Assembly: GCA_017964325.1 (NCBI GenBank)
Contig: JAGCSE010000137.1
Span: 1-18,981 of the forward strand
Origin: Victivallales bacterium
GTDB lineage: Bacteria > Verrucomicrobiota > Lentisphaeria > Oligosphaerales > Oligosphaeraceae
Direction: 5' to 3'
DNA: 18,981 nucleotides
How positions within the stretch are numbered: the stretch's first letter is position 1; each line of letters begins with the position of its first letter. Made by a program: the position numbers and the translations under genes. The notes under the pieces were generated by a model. That model did not search any database. It was given only the letters and a program-made list of their open reading frames with translations, and was not told the DNA's origin. This document shows, in pieces, positions 1-6,296 of this stretch.

Positions 1-632
1 AGGATTGTCTTTTTCGTTCTTTGACCGAACATTTCGGCGATTTGCTCCGCTGTCTTCACATTGTAGAAGTTCTTCGGAAGATCACGGTAGAATGTTCCGC
101 CAAAGGTATTTCCGGCGGACGAGCCTGGAGAGCTGACGGATATCTCCACCACCACGTTGCCGTTGCGTCTGAATGTCATGGTCAGTAACGTTGTTTCCTG
201 TGCGGGTTCAAAAAAATCCTTGGCGAAGAGAAAATCCGCCGGTCTGAAATGCAGATGGTTTTCTTCCGCGAATTTCTCCGCGAAGGAATCGAAGGAGCCG
301 CGTATCAGGACGTTGTTCCGCTTGAGGATTTGCTCCAACGTCGGCGTCATATCGATATTGGTTATCGAGTTCGGCAGAACCAGTTCCGCAAGTGTGTTTA
401 TTTGTTCAAGAAAGGCGGTGTCGATTTCCGTGAAACCATAGCCATATCCGCATGCGAAGGTGTCTTCGATTAGAAGGGAGACATCCCTGGGCTCGCGTGC
501 GTATTCCTTTTTGAATTTTCTGTAGATTGTGCTAAGATTCGTATGGAAAACGCCTTCCTTCACGGTCCCTTTGCCATAGGCGGATAGCATCAGATCGTAT
601 TCGGAATCAAACTCGTAATCTAAAAGGCTCAT
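1..632 (-). CDS. Hypothetical protein, 3' end cut by window edge
   Basis: An open frame of 210 codons runs from the ATG at 632 to the left edge without a stop, so the C-terminus is missing. The start has a good ribosome binding site (AAGGTGAG, about 5 nt upstream) and lies 6 bp after the stop of the TIM-barrel gene, so the two are probably cotranscribed. No signal peptide or membrane segment is visible. Residues about 80-132 (LAELVLPNSIT, then LIRGSFDSFAEKFAEENHLHF) look like the LVLPxSIT and GSxAExYAxENxLxF phrases at the end of BspA-type leucine-rich repeat (LRR_5) proteins. The following part (TMTFRRNGNVVVEISV) looks beta-rich. I do not recognise the family. The LRR resemblance is an impression from motif wording only. 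Confidence 0.75.
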   Translation of the reverse strand, partial: MSLLDYEFDSEYDLMLSAYGKGTVKEGVFHTNLSTIYRKFKKEYAREPRDVSLLIEDTFACGYGYGFTEIDTAFLEQINTLAELVLPNSITNIDMTPTLEQILKRNNVLIRGSFDSFAEKFAEENHLHFRPADFLFAKDFFEPAQETTLLTMTFRRNGNVVVEISVSSPGSSAGNTFGGTFYRDLPKNFYNVKTAEQIAEMFGQRTKKTI

Positions 633-638
633 TCTTTC

Positions 639-1481
639 TCACCTTGTCTCTTTCGCGTGCTCTGCAATCCATTCGCGGCAGTATTCGACGGCGGGGAGGT
701 CTTTGTTCACCAACGGTGTGCAGTGGAAGATCAACCCGTTGATTTCACGGTTTTTCCACCATTCCAAAGCGATTGCCAGCTGCTCCTTCATAAAGCCGAG
801 ATCCAATGGTTTCCGGTCGCCGAAATCCCACATGTAGATGCCGAGAAGCGTCGGTTTGTTCGGAACCAGTTCGCGGTATTTATGGAAATTTTCCGGCAGC
901 TTGCTGATGTCGGCGCCGTTCCATGTCCAGAAGAGAATCGTGTCCGCGTAGTTCAGGGCGGGCACGATGGTCGGCTTCAACTGCCTCGCATACAGGACGA
1001 TGCGCAGCTCGACGGGATGCGTCAATGTCGCCATCCGCTTCTTGAGGGCGTCCAGTTCCTGCAGCGTGAGCGTCGCAGGCGAGACGAGCGTCTCGCCGCC
1101 CTTCGGATCTGCCTGCAATACGTCTGGCTTGTTGTCGAAGAAATCGTCCAGTTCGAACGCCGTCAGATTCGGATAGTCGGCGACAAGGCTTTCCGCGAAC
1201 GGATAGAGCTTCGCATACGTTTCCGGATTGTGGCCGATGACCCATCCAAAGCGTTTCATGTTGCGGTACTGCCACAAATGCGCCTTGCCGCAGGTCTCCC
1301 ATCGCACAGAGCAGACGTTCGGGATGCCCATGTAGCCGCAGGCGTGGGCCATGCCGATCGGCTCACTCACGGGAATGTTGTAGCAGTTGTCCGGGCCATC
1401 ATAAACGCCCGTCTCGTGGCCCCACATCCACAGGCCGTCCTGCAATTCATTTTTGTACGGCAAATAAGAATTATTCTTCAT
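639..1481 (-). CDS. TIM-barrel protein of unknown function, glycosidase-like
   Basis: 280 residues, no signal peptide, so probably cytoplasmic. The sequence alternates hydrophobic strands and helices as in a (beta/alpha)8 barrel: GLWMWGHE (17-23), IPNVCSVRWE (53-62), FGWVIGHNP (78-86), LTAFELDDFFD (106-116), ELRIVLYAR (158-166), TILFWTWNG (181-189), LLGIYMWDFGD (212-222), GLIFHCTPL (249-257). The strand ends are rich in Trp, Asp, Glu and His, which suits a sugar-binding site. E110, D112 and D113 sit where the fourth strand should end. The start at 1481 has a weak GGAA site. A candidate minus-strand promoter lies at 1558-1585, and a Fur-box-like palindrome lies between it and the start. The reaction is not known; a role in carbohydrate metabolism is inferred from fold and neighbours. 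Confidence 0.8.
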   Translation of the reverse strand: MKNNSYLPYKNELQDGLWMWGHETGVYDGPDNCYNIPVSEPIGMAHACGYMGIPNVCSVRWETCGKAHLWQYRNMKRFGWVIGHNPETYAKLYPFAESLVADYPNLTAFELDDFFDNKPDVLQADPKGGETLVSPATLTLQELDALKKRMATLTHPVELRIVLYARQLKPTIVPALNYADTILFWTWNGADISKLPENFHKYRELVPNKPTLLGIYMWDFGDRKPLDLGFMKEQLAIALEWWKNREINGLIFHCTPLVNKDLPAVEYCREWIAEHAKETR

Positions 1482-1499
1482 TGGTTGATTCCATGTAGA

Positions 1500-1510
1500 A
1501 TGATAATCAT
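1500..1510. promoter_or_regulatory. Fur-box-like palindrome, site 1
   Basis: ATGATAATCAT is a perfect 11-bp palindrome and equals the centre of the classical 19-bp Fur box. With flanks it agrees at 14 of 19 positions by eye. It lies 19 bp upstream of the start codon at 1481, downstream of the candidate promoter. A related site lies at 1640-1650. No Fur gene is in the window, so the regulator is inferred. Confidence 0.35.
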
Positions 1511-1557
1511 GAAAACTGATATTAATATGCGATACTTATAGATGAAAATCTTGCAAG

Positions 1558-1585
1558 AATGTACTGCAATAATAATGTTTTGCAA
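1558..1585 (-). promoter_or_regulatory. Candidate sigma70 promoter for the TIM-barrel gene
   Basis: On the minus strand TTGCAA (1580-1585) and TACATT (1558-1563) are separated by 16 bp in an AT-rich intergenic stretch. The match is fair; other AT-rich pairs nearby could serve instead. Confidence 0.3.
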
Positions 1586-1632
1586 ATGTTTCCCAAATTC
1601 TTTATTTCCGCTTCCTGCAATCTTGACATCCA

Positions 1633-1660
1633 TTGACAATTGATAATCAAGATGTATTAT
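1633..1660 (+). promoter_or_regulatory. Promoter of the membrane-anchored hydrolase gene
   Basis: TTGACA (1633-1638) and TATTAT (1655-1660) are separated by 16 bp, a close sigma70 match. A second TTGACA at 1623-1628 and a TATAAT at 1662-1667 lie nearby, but neither makes a better-spaced pair. The spacer contains the palindrome at 1640-1650. Transcription would begin about 40-45 nt before the ATG at 1711. Confidence 0.6.
1640..1650. promoter_or_regulatory. Fur-box-like palindrome, site 2 (operator candidate)
   Basis: TTGATAATCAA is a perfect 11-bp palindrome between the -35 and -10 boxes of the hydrolase promoter, a position where a bound repressor would block RNA polymerase. It shares the core TGATAATCA with the site at 1500-1510. 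Confidence 0.35.
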
Positions 1661-1710
1661 TTATAATTTTGATTATGCAACGATTGAATAAACAACCTTC
1701 GTAGAATTCT

Positions 1711-2673
1711 ATGTGCCGTCACCGAAATAAATATGTTTATGCAGTCCTTTCCTTTTTCTTTATAATCGGCATTGTCTCCGTTGCACTCATGCCAGACAAG
1801 CAGGAAAAGAATGGAAATCCATGGCTGTCAACGCGAGAAGCAGACATACCAGAAGCGAATGAAATCCACGAAATTATCCAAAATTTCCAACCTGTTGTCA
1901 TCGGCGATCCCATCACAGCTGCGGAATACCGCTATTTTTCTAAATGGTGTTGCTTGATTTGGCCAATCTTCACCGCCATTGTCTGCTCATTGGCTACGGC
2001 CATCCTCACAAAACACAAATGGCAAGAAATCCCTTTCAAACAAAAAAGATCCATCGTCATTCTATACATAGTTTGCCCATCCATTGTCGCTTGCATCTCA
2101 GGATACGCCTCATCCTATTATTTTGGAGGACCTTACAACTACAAAAACTATACCGTTCCCACGGAGCCTTCAGACATTGTCGTATGGTTTTCAGGCGCAG
2201 ATGACGGTGCATATTTCAAGGACAACTATGCACGATCCGCCCGAGAATTCGGTCAAGACAGAGCCGCACTTTTCAATTTCCGCGACATTTCAAAGGCACT
2301 CAAATTCGCGGAAAAGCTACCGCAAGGCTGCCGTATCATCGTCCGCGGACACAGTATGGGAGCGGCGGCGGCTTTCCGTTTTGCAAAGAAATGCAACCGT
2401 GAAATATTGATTCTCGACACACGCGATCCAACAAGCTGGTTCGGAAAGCCTAAGTCCAAGCCGTCCAACGTTATACATTGGCGCAATATCATACCATACG
2501 ACACTCATCCATGTGCCAGAGAATGCCATCATGAAGACACCTATTATTTTGCCATCTTTAATATGGCGAACATCTTCAGATGGCTCGGTCGCCCATGGGA
2601 TTCCTGTAACGGAGCTGTTAATATCTATCTTTTTGGTTTCGACCATCATGATGTCGGTGAAAACATCGACTGA
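1711..2673 (+). CDS. Membrane-anchored alpha/beta hydrolase-like protein
   Basis: 320 residues. Three hydrophobic segments are visible: about 10-27, 80-98 and 113-137. They are followed by a C-terminal domain (about 150-320) with alpha/beta hydrolase signs: a strand IIVRGHSMGAAAA with nucleophile elbow GHSMG (S215), a following strand ILILDTRD with a candidate acid D236, and candidate histidines H312/H313 in FDHHDV. The expected order Ser-Asp-His is kept. The substrate is unknown; lipase or esterase activity at the membrane is the family-based guess. An in-frame TAG nine bases upstream fixes ATG 1711 as the earliest ATG, but no Shine-Dalgarno sequence precedes it. The gene is visibly AT-richer than its neighbours and converges on the CobS-like gene with only 12 bp between stops and no terminator seen. 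Confidence 0.75.
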   Translation: MCRHRNKYVYAVLSFFFIIGIVSVALMPDKQEKNGNPWLSTREADIPEANEIHEIIQNFQPVVIGDPITAAEYRYFSKWCCLIWPIFTAIVCSLATAILTKHKWQEIPFKQKRSIVILYIVCPSIVACISGYASSYYFGGPYNYKNYTVPTEPSDIVVWFSGADDGAYFKDNYARSAREFGQDRAALFNFRDISKALKFAEKLPQGCRIIVRGHSMGAAAAFRFAKKCNREILILDTRDPTSWFGKPKSKPSNVIHWRNIIPYDTHPCARECHHEDTYYFAIFNMANIFRWLGRPWDSCNGAVNIYLFGFDHHDVGENID

Positions 2674-2685
2674 CACGACAATTGC

Positions 2686-3405
2686 CTATATGGCCAATCC
2701 GACGACTCCGACGGCTAGCATCACCAGTTCGCCCAAAGTTAAATAGAAGGCTTTGGCGACTGGCCGCTTGTCGAATATTTCAGGCGGAAAATAACGAACA
2801 CATATTTCCGAGAGCACAAAGGCGACGGCTAACGCCACGACGGCAACAAGCGTGAAAACTGCTCCAGCCACCAGCCCAAGCAAGGCTATCGCCACAACGG
2901 CAACTATCCAATGGGCGACCGACTTCCAGGCGTAAAACGTCTTTTGTCGAACCAAAACGCCGCCACTGAAATCAAGCATGATGCACATCGCAAGCATGGC
3001 ATACACAATCAGCCAATGCGACATTTCCATGCCGCATATCGCCATCACCAATACAGGCTTCAACAACGTGACGCCTAATTTGACGACATTCAGCCAAGTC
3101 TCGTCAATCTTTTCATCTGCATGTTTTCGCAACAGCATGCGGGCGGCCACCGCGATGCCATCGGGAAACTTTTCCGAATGCAGATAATGTTCCCACAGAC
3201 ATACGGCGGCGGCGGCGAGTACGATTCCCACGAAATGAACCCGAAACAACAAGTACAGCAAGGTGGCCAACAGCCAGCAAACAAGTCCGTCCAAAAGGGC
3301 GACACCCGCAATCCAGGCACGCCATCCAACAGGCCTGTCCCATTCCGTGACGTCAGAACGGCCAAAACGTGTGATTTCAGATAGTGCCCAGTATAAATGT
3401 CTCAT
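2686..3405 (-). CDS. Polytopic membrane protein, divergent CobS-like
   Basis: 239 residues, strongly hydrophobic, with about six membrane segments (34-55, 57-71, 108-125, 130-146, 163-198, 222-238). The order of features follows CobS, adenosylcobinamide-GDP ribazoletransferase: an N-terminal ALSEITRFGRSD resembling the FLTRLP region, HSEKFPDGIAVA (76-87) where CobS has its H-x-DGLAD motif, a Lys-containing helix, and a C-terminal LGELVML (224-230) as in CobS. The acidic residues of the DGLAD motif are mostly absent, so it may be inactive or changed in function. The stop of dapA lies 32 bp upstream on the same strand, so it is probably cotranscribed. No cobalamin genes are nearby. The CobS relation is a by-eye judgement; a plain membrane protein of unknown function is the alternative. 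Confidence 0.65.
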   Translation of the reverse strand: MRHLYWALSEITRFGRSDVTEWDRPVGWRAWIAGVALLDGLVCWLLATLLYLLFRVHFVGIVLAAAAVCLWEHYLHSEKFPDGIAVAARMLLRKHADEKIDETWLNVVKLGVTLLKPVLVMAICGMEMSHWLIVYAMLAMCIMLDFSGGVLVRQKTFYAWKSVAHWIVAVVAIALLGLVAGAVFTLVAVVALAVAFVLSEICVRYFPPEIFDKRPVAKAFYLTLGELVMLAVGVVGLAI

Positions 3406-3437
3406 CCGGATTCATTCCGTCGATCGAATAGCTTTTT

Positions 3438-4355
3438 TCAGAAATCGAGGCATTTCGTATCAATTCCCGTACTGTTGTTCTTGCCAGTCAGAAGACCGAC
3501 ACGCATCAGCGTCGCACGGAGCTTGTCGCGGTTCGTGGCCGTCATTTCACACAACGGCAACCGATATTCTTCGGAAATCATGCCTAGATCGGCCATGGCG
3601 GCTTTAATTGGAATCGGATTCGACTCGATGAACAGGTCACGGTACAGGGGATAGTACTTGCGGTGAATCTTCAGCGCCGTTGCGAAATCGCCCGCCAAGG
3701 CGGCTTTCGTCATGTTTGTCACTTCAGCGGGAATGATGTTGGAGGCGACACTGATGATGCCAGAAGCCCCGACGGCCATCATTGGCAGCGTCAGGCTGTC
3801 GTCGCCGCTCAAAACCGTGATGTCGCAGACATCCTTGATGGCGTTCACGCGTTCGACGCTACCGCCCGCCTCCTTGATGGCGGCTACCAGCTTGTGCTTC
3901 GACAGCCGCGCAACGATGTCAATGGGAATCTCGCGCCCTGTGCGACCAGGCACGTTGTACAAGACGATTGGCAATCCAGATTCTTCCGCGACCATGGAAA
4001 AATGGCGATAGAGGCCTTCTGGAGTTGGTTTATTATAATATGGCGTGACTTGCAACGTGGCATCCGCGCCGAATTCAGCCGCGTTCTTCGAGAGATGCAC
4101 CGCTTCAAACGTCGAATTTCCGCCCGTTCCCGCGATGATTTGGCAGCGTTTGGCTGCCTTTTCCGTAACGAATTTTATGACATCGTCGTGCTCGCGGTAG
4201 GTTAAAGTTGGGGACTCGCCAGTGGTGCCGACAGGCACTAAGCCTGAGACGCCGCCCGCAATCTGCTGTTCGACGATGGTCTCCAACGCCTTGTAATCCA
4301 CCTGGCCATTCCTAAACGGAGTGACCAACGCTGTATAACAACCCGACAATTGCAT
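3438..4355 (-). CDS. dapA: 4-hydroxy-tetrahydrodipicolinate synthase
   Basis: 305 residues, close to the usual 290-300. DapA condenses pyruvate with aspartate semialdehyde at the start of the diaminopimelate/lysine branch, in the cytoplasm as a tetramer. Visible marks: GTTGESPT (43-50) with T44/T45, TPYYNKP (104-110) with Y107, YNVPGRT (133-139) with Y133 and R138, and the Schiff-base lysine K161 in AAIKEAGG. GDDS (184-187) and the G-rich GIISVASN follow. All catalytic residues are present, so it should be active; other class I aldolases of this superfamily (N-acetylneuraminate lyase, for example) lack this full set. The start is supported by AAAGGAGC 7-8 nt upstream. The last 12 or so residues (NNSTGIDTKCLDF) look like an unconserved tail. 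Its own promoter lies at 4408-4435. Confidence 0.95.
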   Translation of the reverse strand: MQLSGCYTALVTPFRNGQVDYKALETIVEQQIAGGVSGLVPVGTTGESPTLTYREHDDVIKFVTEKAAKRCQIIAGTGGNSTFEAVHLSKNAAEFGADATLQVTPYYNKPTPEGLYRHFSMVAEESGLPIVLYNVPGRTGREIPIDIVARLSKHKLVAAIKEAGGSVERVNAIKDVCDITVLSGDDSLTLPMMAVGASGIISVASNIIPAEVTNMTKAALAGDFATALKIHRKYYPLYRDLFIESNPIPIKAAMADLGMISEEYRLPLCEMTATNRDKLRATLMRVGLLTGKNNSTGIDTKCLDF

Positions 4356-4407
4356 GGATGCTGCTCCTTTTATTGTTATCTGTCCTTGTCGCTCTTACTC
4401 CATCTAT

Positions 4408-4435
4408 ATCATAATATGTAATTTGGATTTGACAA
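4408..4435 (-). promoter_or_regulatory. dapA promoter
   Basis: On the minus strand TTGTCA (4430-4435) and TATGAT (4408-4413) are 16 bp apart, about 50 bp upstream of the dapA start. It lies directly downstream of the terminator-like hairpin at 4499-4560, which would isolate it from upstream transcription. Confidence 0.5.
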
Positions 4436-4498
4436 TAAAATTCATGTCAAAGGATGAATTTTAAACAATTTTTTCACACGTTGTCATAGACACAAAAA

Positions 4499-4560
4499 GG
4501 CTCCGGCGAATAGTTGGGGGAGGAGAGAGGGAGGTGGGAAGGAGAATATTCGCCGGAGCC
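4499..4560 (-). terminator. Large hairpin: intrinsic terminator, possible sRNA 3' end
   Basis: A perfect 14-bp inverted repeat (GGCTCCGGCGAATA at 4499-4512 and its complement at 4547-4560) encloses 34 bases that are pure purine on the plus strand apart from three T. Read on the minus strand the stem is followed at once by TTTTTG, as in a Rho-independent terminator; read on the plus strand there is no U-tract. The minus-strand loop carries three TCCC motifs and TTCTCCTT, complementary to AAGGAGAA. It is over 600 bp from the end of the GH5-like gene, so it may end a long 3' UTR or a separate small RNA. The loop is unusually long for a plain terminator. Confidence 0.6.
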
Positions 4561-4939
4561 AAAATGTTTTGATATGGAATGTTCTTTTTGTAAGAACGTT
4601 ATTTAATGTATCACTGAAATAGAATAAATCAAATGACAATCTCTGTTTTTTTGTTTTTTTTGTAAAAAAACGATTATTTTGAGCCGTTTAACCTAAAAAA
4701 CACTTAATTTATCATGATAGATTTGCATTTTCTCATGAATGTAGTTACATGTCACCAACTCCTAATTGTTATGGACAAAGTTGTTTCAAAATGAAAAATC
4801 TCCCCCTATGAGTGAATTGTGGCACCTGTGAAAAAAACTGCCCTATCTGTACTACTATCGTTCAATTTCTTGTTTTTGGAAAAAGATTTTCATACCGCCT
4901 ACGCAAAATCTGCTGTTTTCCCAACGCTTCATTCCCCAA

Positions 4940-5056
4940 GGTAATAGCTTATGGAAGCCGCGAGGCTACCTCTGCCAGGATGGCGAGATATTCGCAGCCA
5001 TCGGAATCCAATCCGATTTTCGCAATTAAAAGCTTAAGGCAAATACAGACTTTTAA
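4940..5056. other. Cluster of small hairpins, possible structured RNA or repeat
   Basis: Four consecutive short inverted repeats: GCC-GCGA-GGC (4957-4966, a GNRA-type loop) closed by GGTA/TACC (4940-4943, 4967-4970); GATGGC/GCCATC (4979-4984, 4997-5002); TCGGA/TCCGA (5001-5005, 5012-5016); and TTAAAAG/CTTTTAA (5026-5032, 5050-5056). The stretch is GC-richer than its flanks. Each stem alone could be chance; the clustering is what stands out. Strand and function are unknown. Confidence 0.35.
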
Positions 5057-5163
5057 GCATCAATACCGACGGCGGCGAGGCATTCTGCGAAAAAATCTGT
5101 CTAATTTGTGGTTTTCTTTTTAGGTTTTTATATTCGACACTTCTGCAACCGCATGGTTCCGAA

Positions 5164-6264
5164 TTATTTTGTTTTTTTCTTGTATTTTTCATCTGCCAAC
5201 TGGCAGAATGTCTTGATGATATTGATTTCCTTTGGATCATAGGGGCGAAGATTTGGCCTCATCAAATCGTGCTGCCACTTTGTAAAATCCCATGAATCAG
5301 GAGCTTGCCCAGAATCAACACGTTGCCAGATACCCTCCCACGGCTCATACGTCTGATAAAGCCCCGCCACGAAGCCCCAATTGTACGAGCCAATCTTCTC
5401 CAAGTAGAACAGCGGGAAAATCTCCTGTACGTTGTTATGGTAGATGCGGTGCAGCCATTCCGTGTTGACGAGCGGGCGGCCATACAGCTCCTTCAGGAAA
5501 TCGATGACCTTGATCATGTCCGTATATGGCGAGTAGCAGTGGAAGGAGACGATGTCGGACAGATCGGCCGCCAGTCGTTCGCTCGGATTGCCCCCCTTCA
5601 GTATCTGCGACCACATGCACGACGTCAGCGGCTGCATCGGATTGACGTCCCATCCAATTTCAAATAATTTCCGCACGACAGGCAGTGAAATCTCGCCTCG
5701 GCCAGCCGCGCCCGGCTCGTTGATCAAATCCCACATAATGACGCGCGGATCCTTCGCATATTTCGTTATCAATTCCGCCGTCATCTCGTAGAACTGCACG
5801 GACAGTTCGGGGTCGTCCATGATCGTGTAGCCATGGGCGCCTGGATGCGACATGTGCGGCGACTTTTTCACACCGCCGTGATAGCCCCAGTCAACTGTCT
5901 GAGGGCCAAGCTTTTTCGGTTCATACAGCTCTTTCGGGACGGAGCAGTCGTTGCCGATGGTGACCATCACGGAGATTCCGTGCTTCGCGCATGTCTGGAT
6001 GTAGCGGTCGAAGCGTTCCATGAAGCCGTCGTGCTCCTGCTGCCACACTTCGAACTGAACGATGAGTCGGACTGAGTTGAAGCCGATGGAAGCCGCCAGC
6101 TCCAACTCACGGTCCGCCGTTTTCAGCCGTTCCTCGAAGCCAAGCTCCTGCCATTGGTCAACGCGATTGGCACAATCGCTGCCCATGAAATTGCATCCGC
6201 GCAGCCATGGCTGCGCATTGTACCATTCCCACGCCTGTTCCTTCGACCATCTTGGCTTGTCCAT
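5164..6264 (-). CDS. GH5-like (clan GH-A) glycoside hydrolase
   Basis: 366 residues, no signal peptide, so probably cytoplasmic. The sequence follows a clan GH-A (beta/alpha)8 barrel: LRGCNFMGSD (21-30), SIGFNSVRLIVQFEVW (59-74), GISVMVTIGND (96-106), VIMWDLINEPG (175-185) with acid/base E183 after the invariant Asn, FHCYSPYTD (241-249), and PLVNTEWLHR (264-273) with nucleophile E269. Both catalytic glutamates of a retaining glycosidase are present, so it should be active. Substrate cannot be read; beta-mannosidase-, glucosidase- or galactosidase-type activity on imported oligosaccharide would fit. AAAGGA about 9 nt before the ATG supports the start. It lies 32 bp after the GH123-type gene and is surely in the same operon. 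Confidence 0.85.
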   Translation of the reverse strand: MDKPRWSKEQAWEWYNAQPWLRGCNFMGSDCANRVDQWQELGFEERLKTADRELELAASIGFNSVRLIVQFEVWQQEHDGFMERFDRYIQTCAKHGISVMVTIGNDCSVPKELYEPKKLGPQTVDWGYHGGVKKSPHMSHPGAHGYTIMDDPELSVQFYEMTAELITKYAKDPRVIMWDLINEPGAAGRGEISLPVVRKLFEIGWDVNPMQPLTSCMWSQILKGGNPSERLAADLSDIVSFHCYSPYTDMIKVIDFLKELYGRPLVNTEWLHRIYHNNVQEIFPLFYLEKIGSYNWGFVAGLYQTYEPWEGIWQRVDSGQAPDSWDFTKWQHDLMRPNLRPYDPKEINIIKTFCQLADEKYKKKTK

Positions 6265-6296
6265 TTTATTGAATCCTTTTTTTGCTTTTCAAGTAC

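Larger units (their letters stand above)
4356..5163. other. Long intergenic region between dapA and the GH5-like gene
   Basis: No convincing gene is present. From low to high coordinate it holds the dapA leader and promoter, the hairpin at 4499-4560, a 9-bp hairpin at 4578-4600 (arms AATGTTCTT and AAGAACGTT, one G-U pair), a T/A palindrome at 4653-4671, AT-rich sequence to about 4800, and a GC-richer structured stretch at 4940-5056. A 103-codon plus-strand frame at 4812-5123 has no ribosome binding site or recognisable domain. I see no tRNA-like fold. Confidence 0.6.

Noticed and set aside
657..1541. 294-codon plus-strand open frame opposite the TIM-barrel gene
   Set aside because: It lies fully antisense to a gene with clear barrel pattern, is rich in Arg and Val typical of mirror frames, and has no ribosome binding site.
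4653..4671. T-run/A-run palindrome that could be a terminator
   Set aside because: The stem is A-T only with one G-C pair; low-complexity sequence in AT-rich DNA gives this by chance.
4812..5123. 103-codon plus-strand frame in the intergenic region
   Set aside because: No ribosome binding site, Cys/Arg/Ser-rich without a known pattern, and it runs through the cluster of hairpins. Kept only as intergenic sequence.
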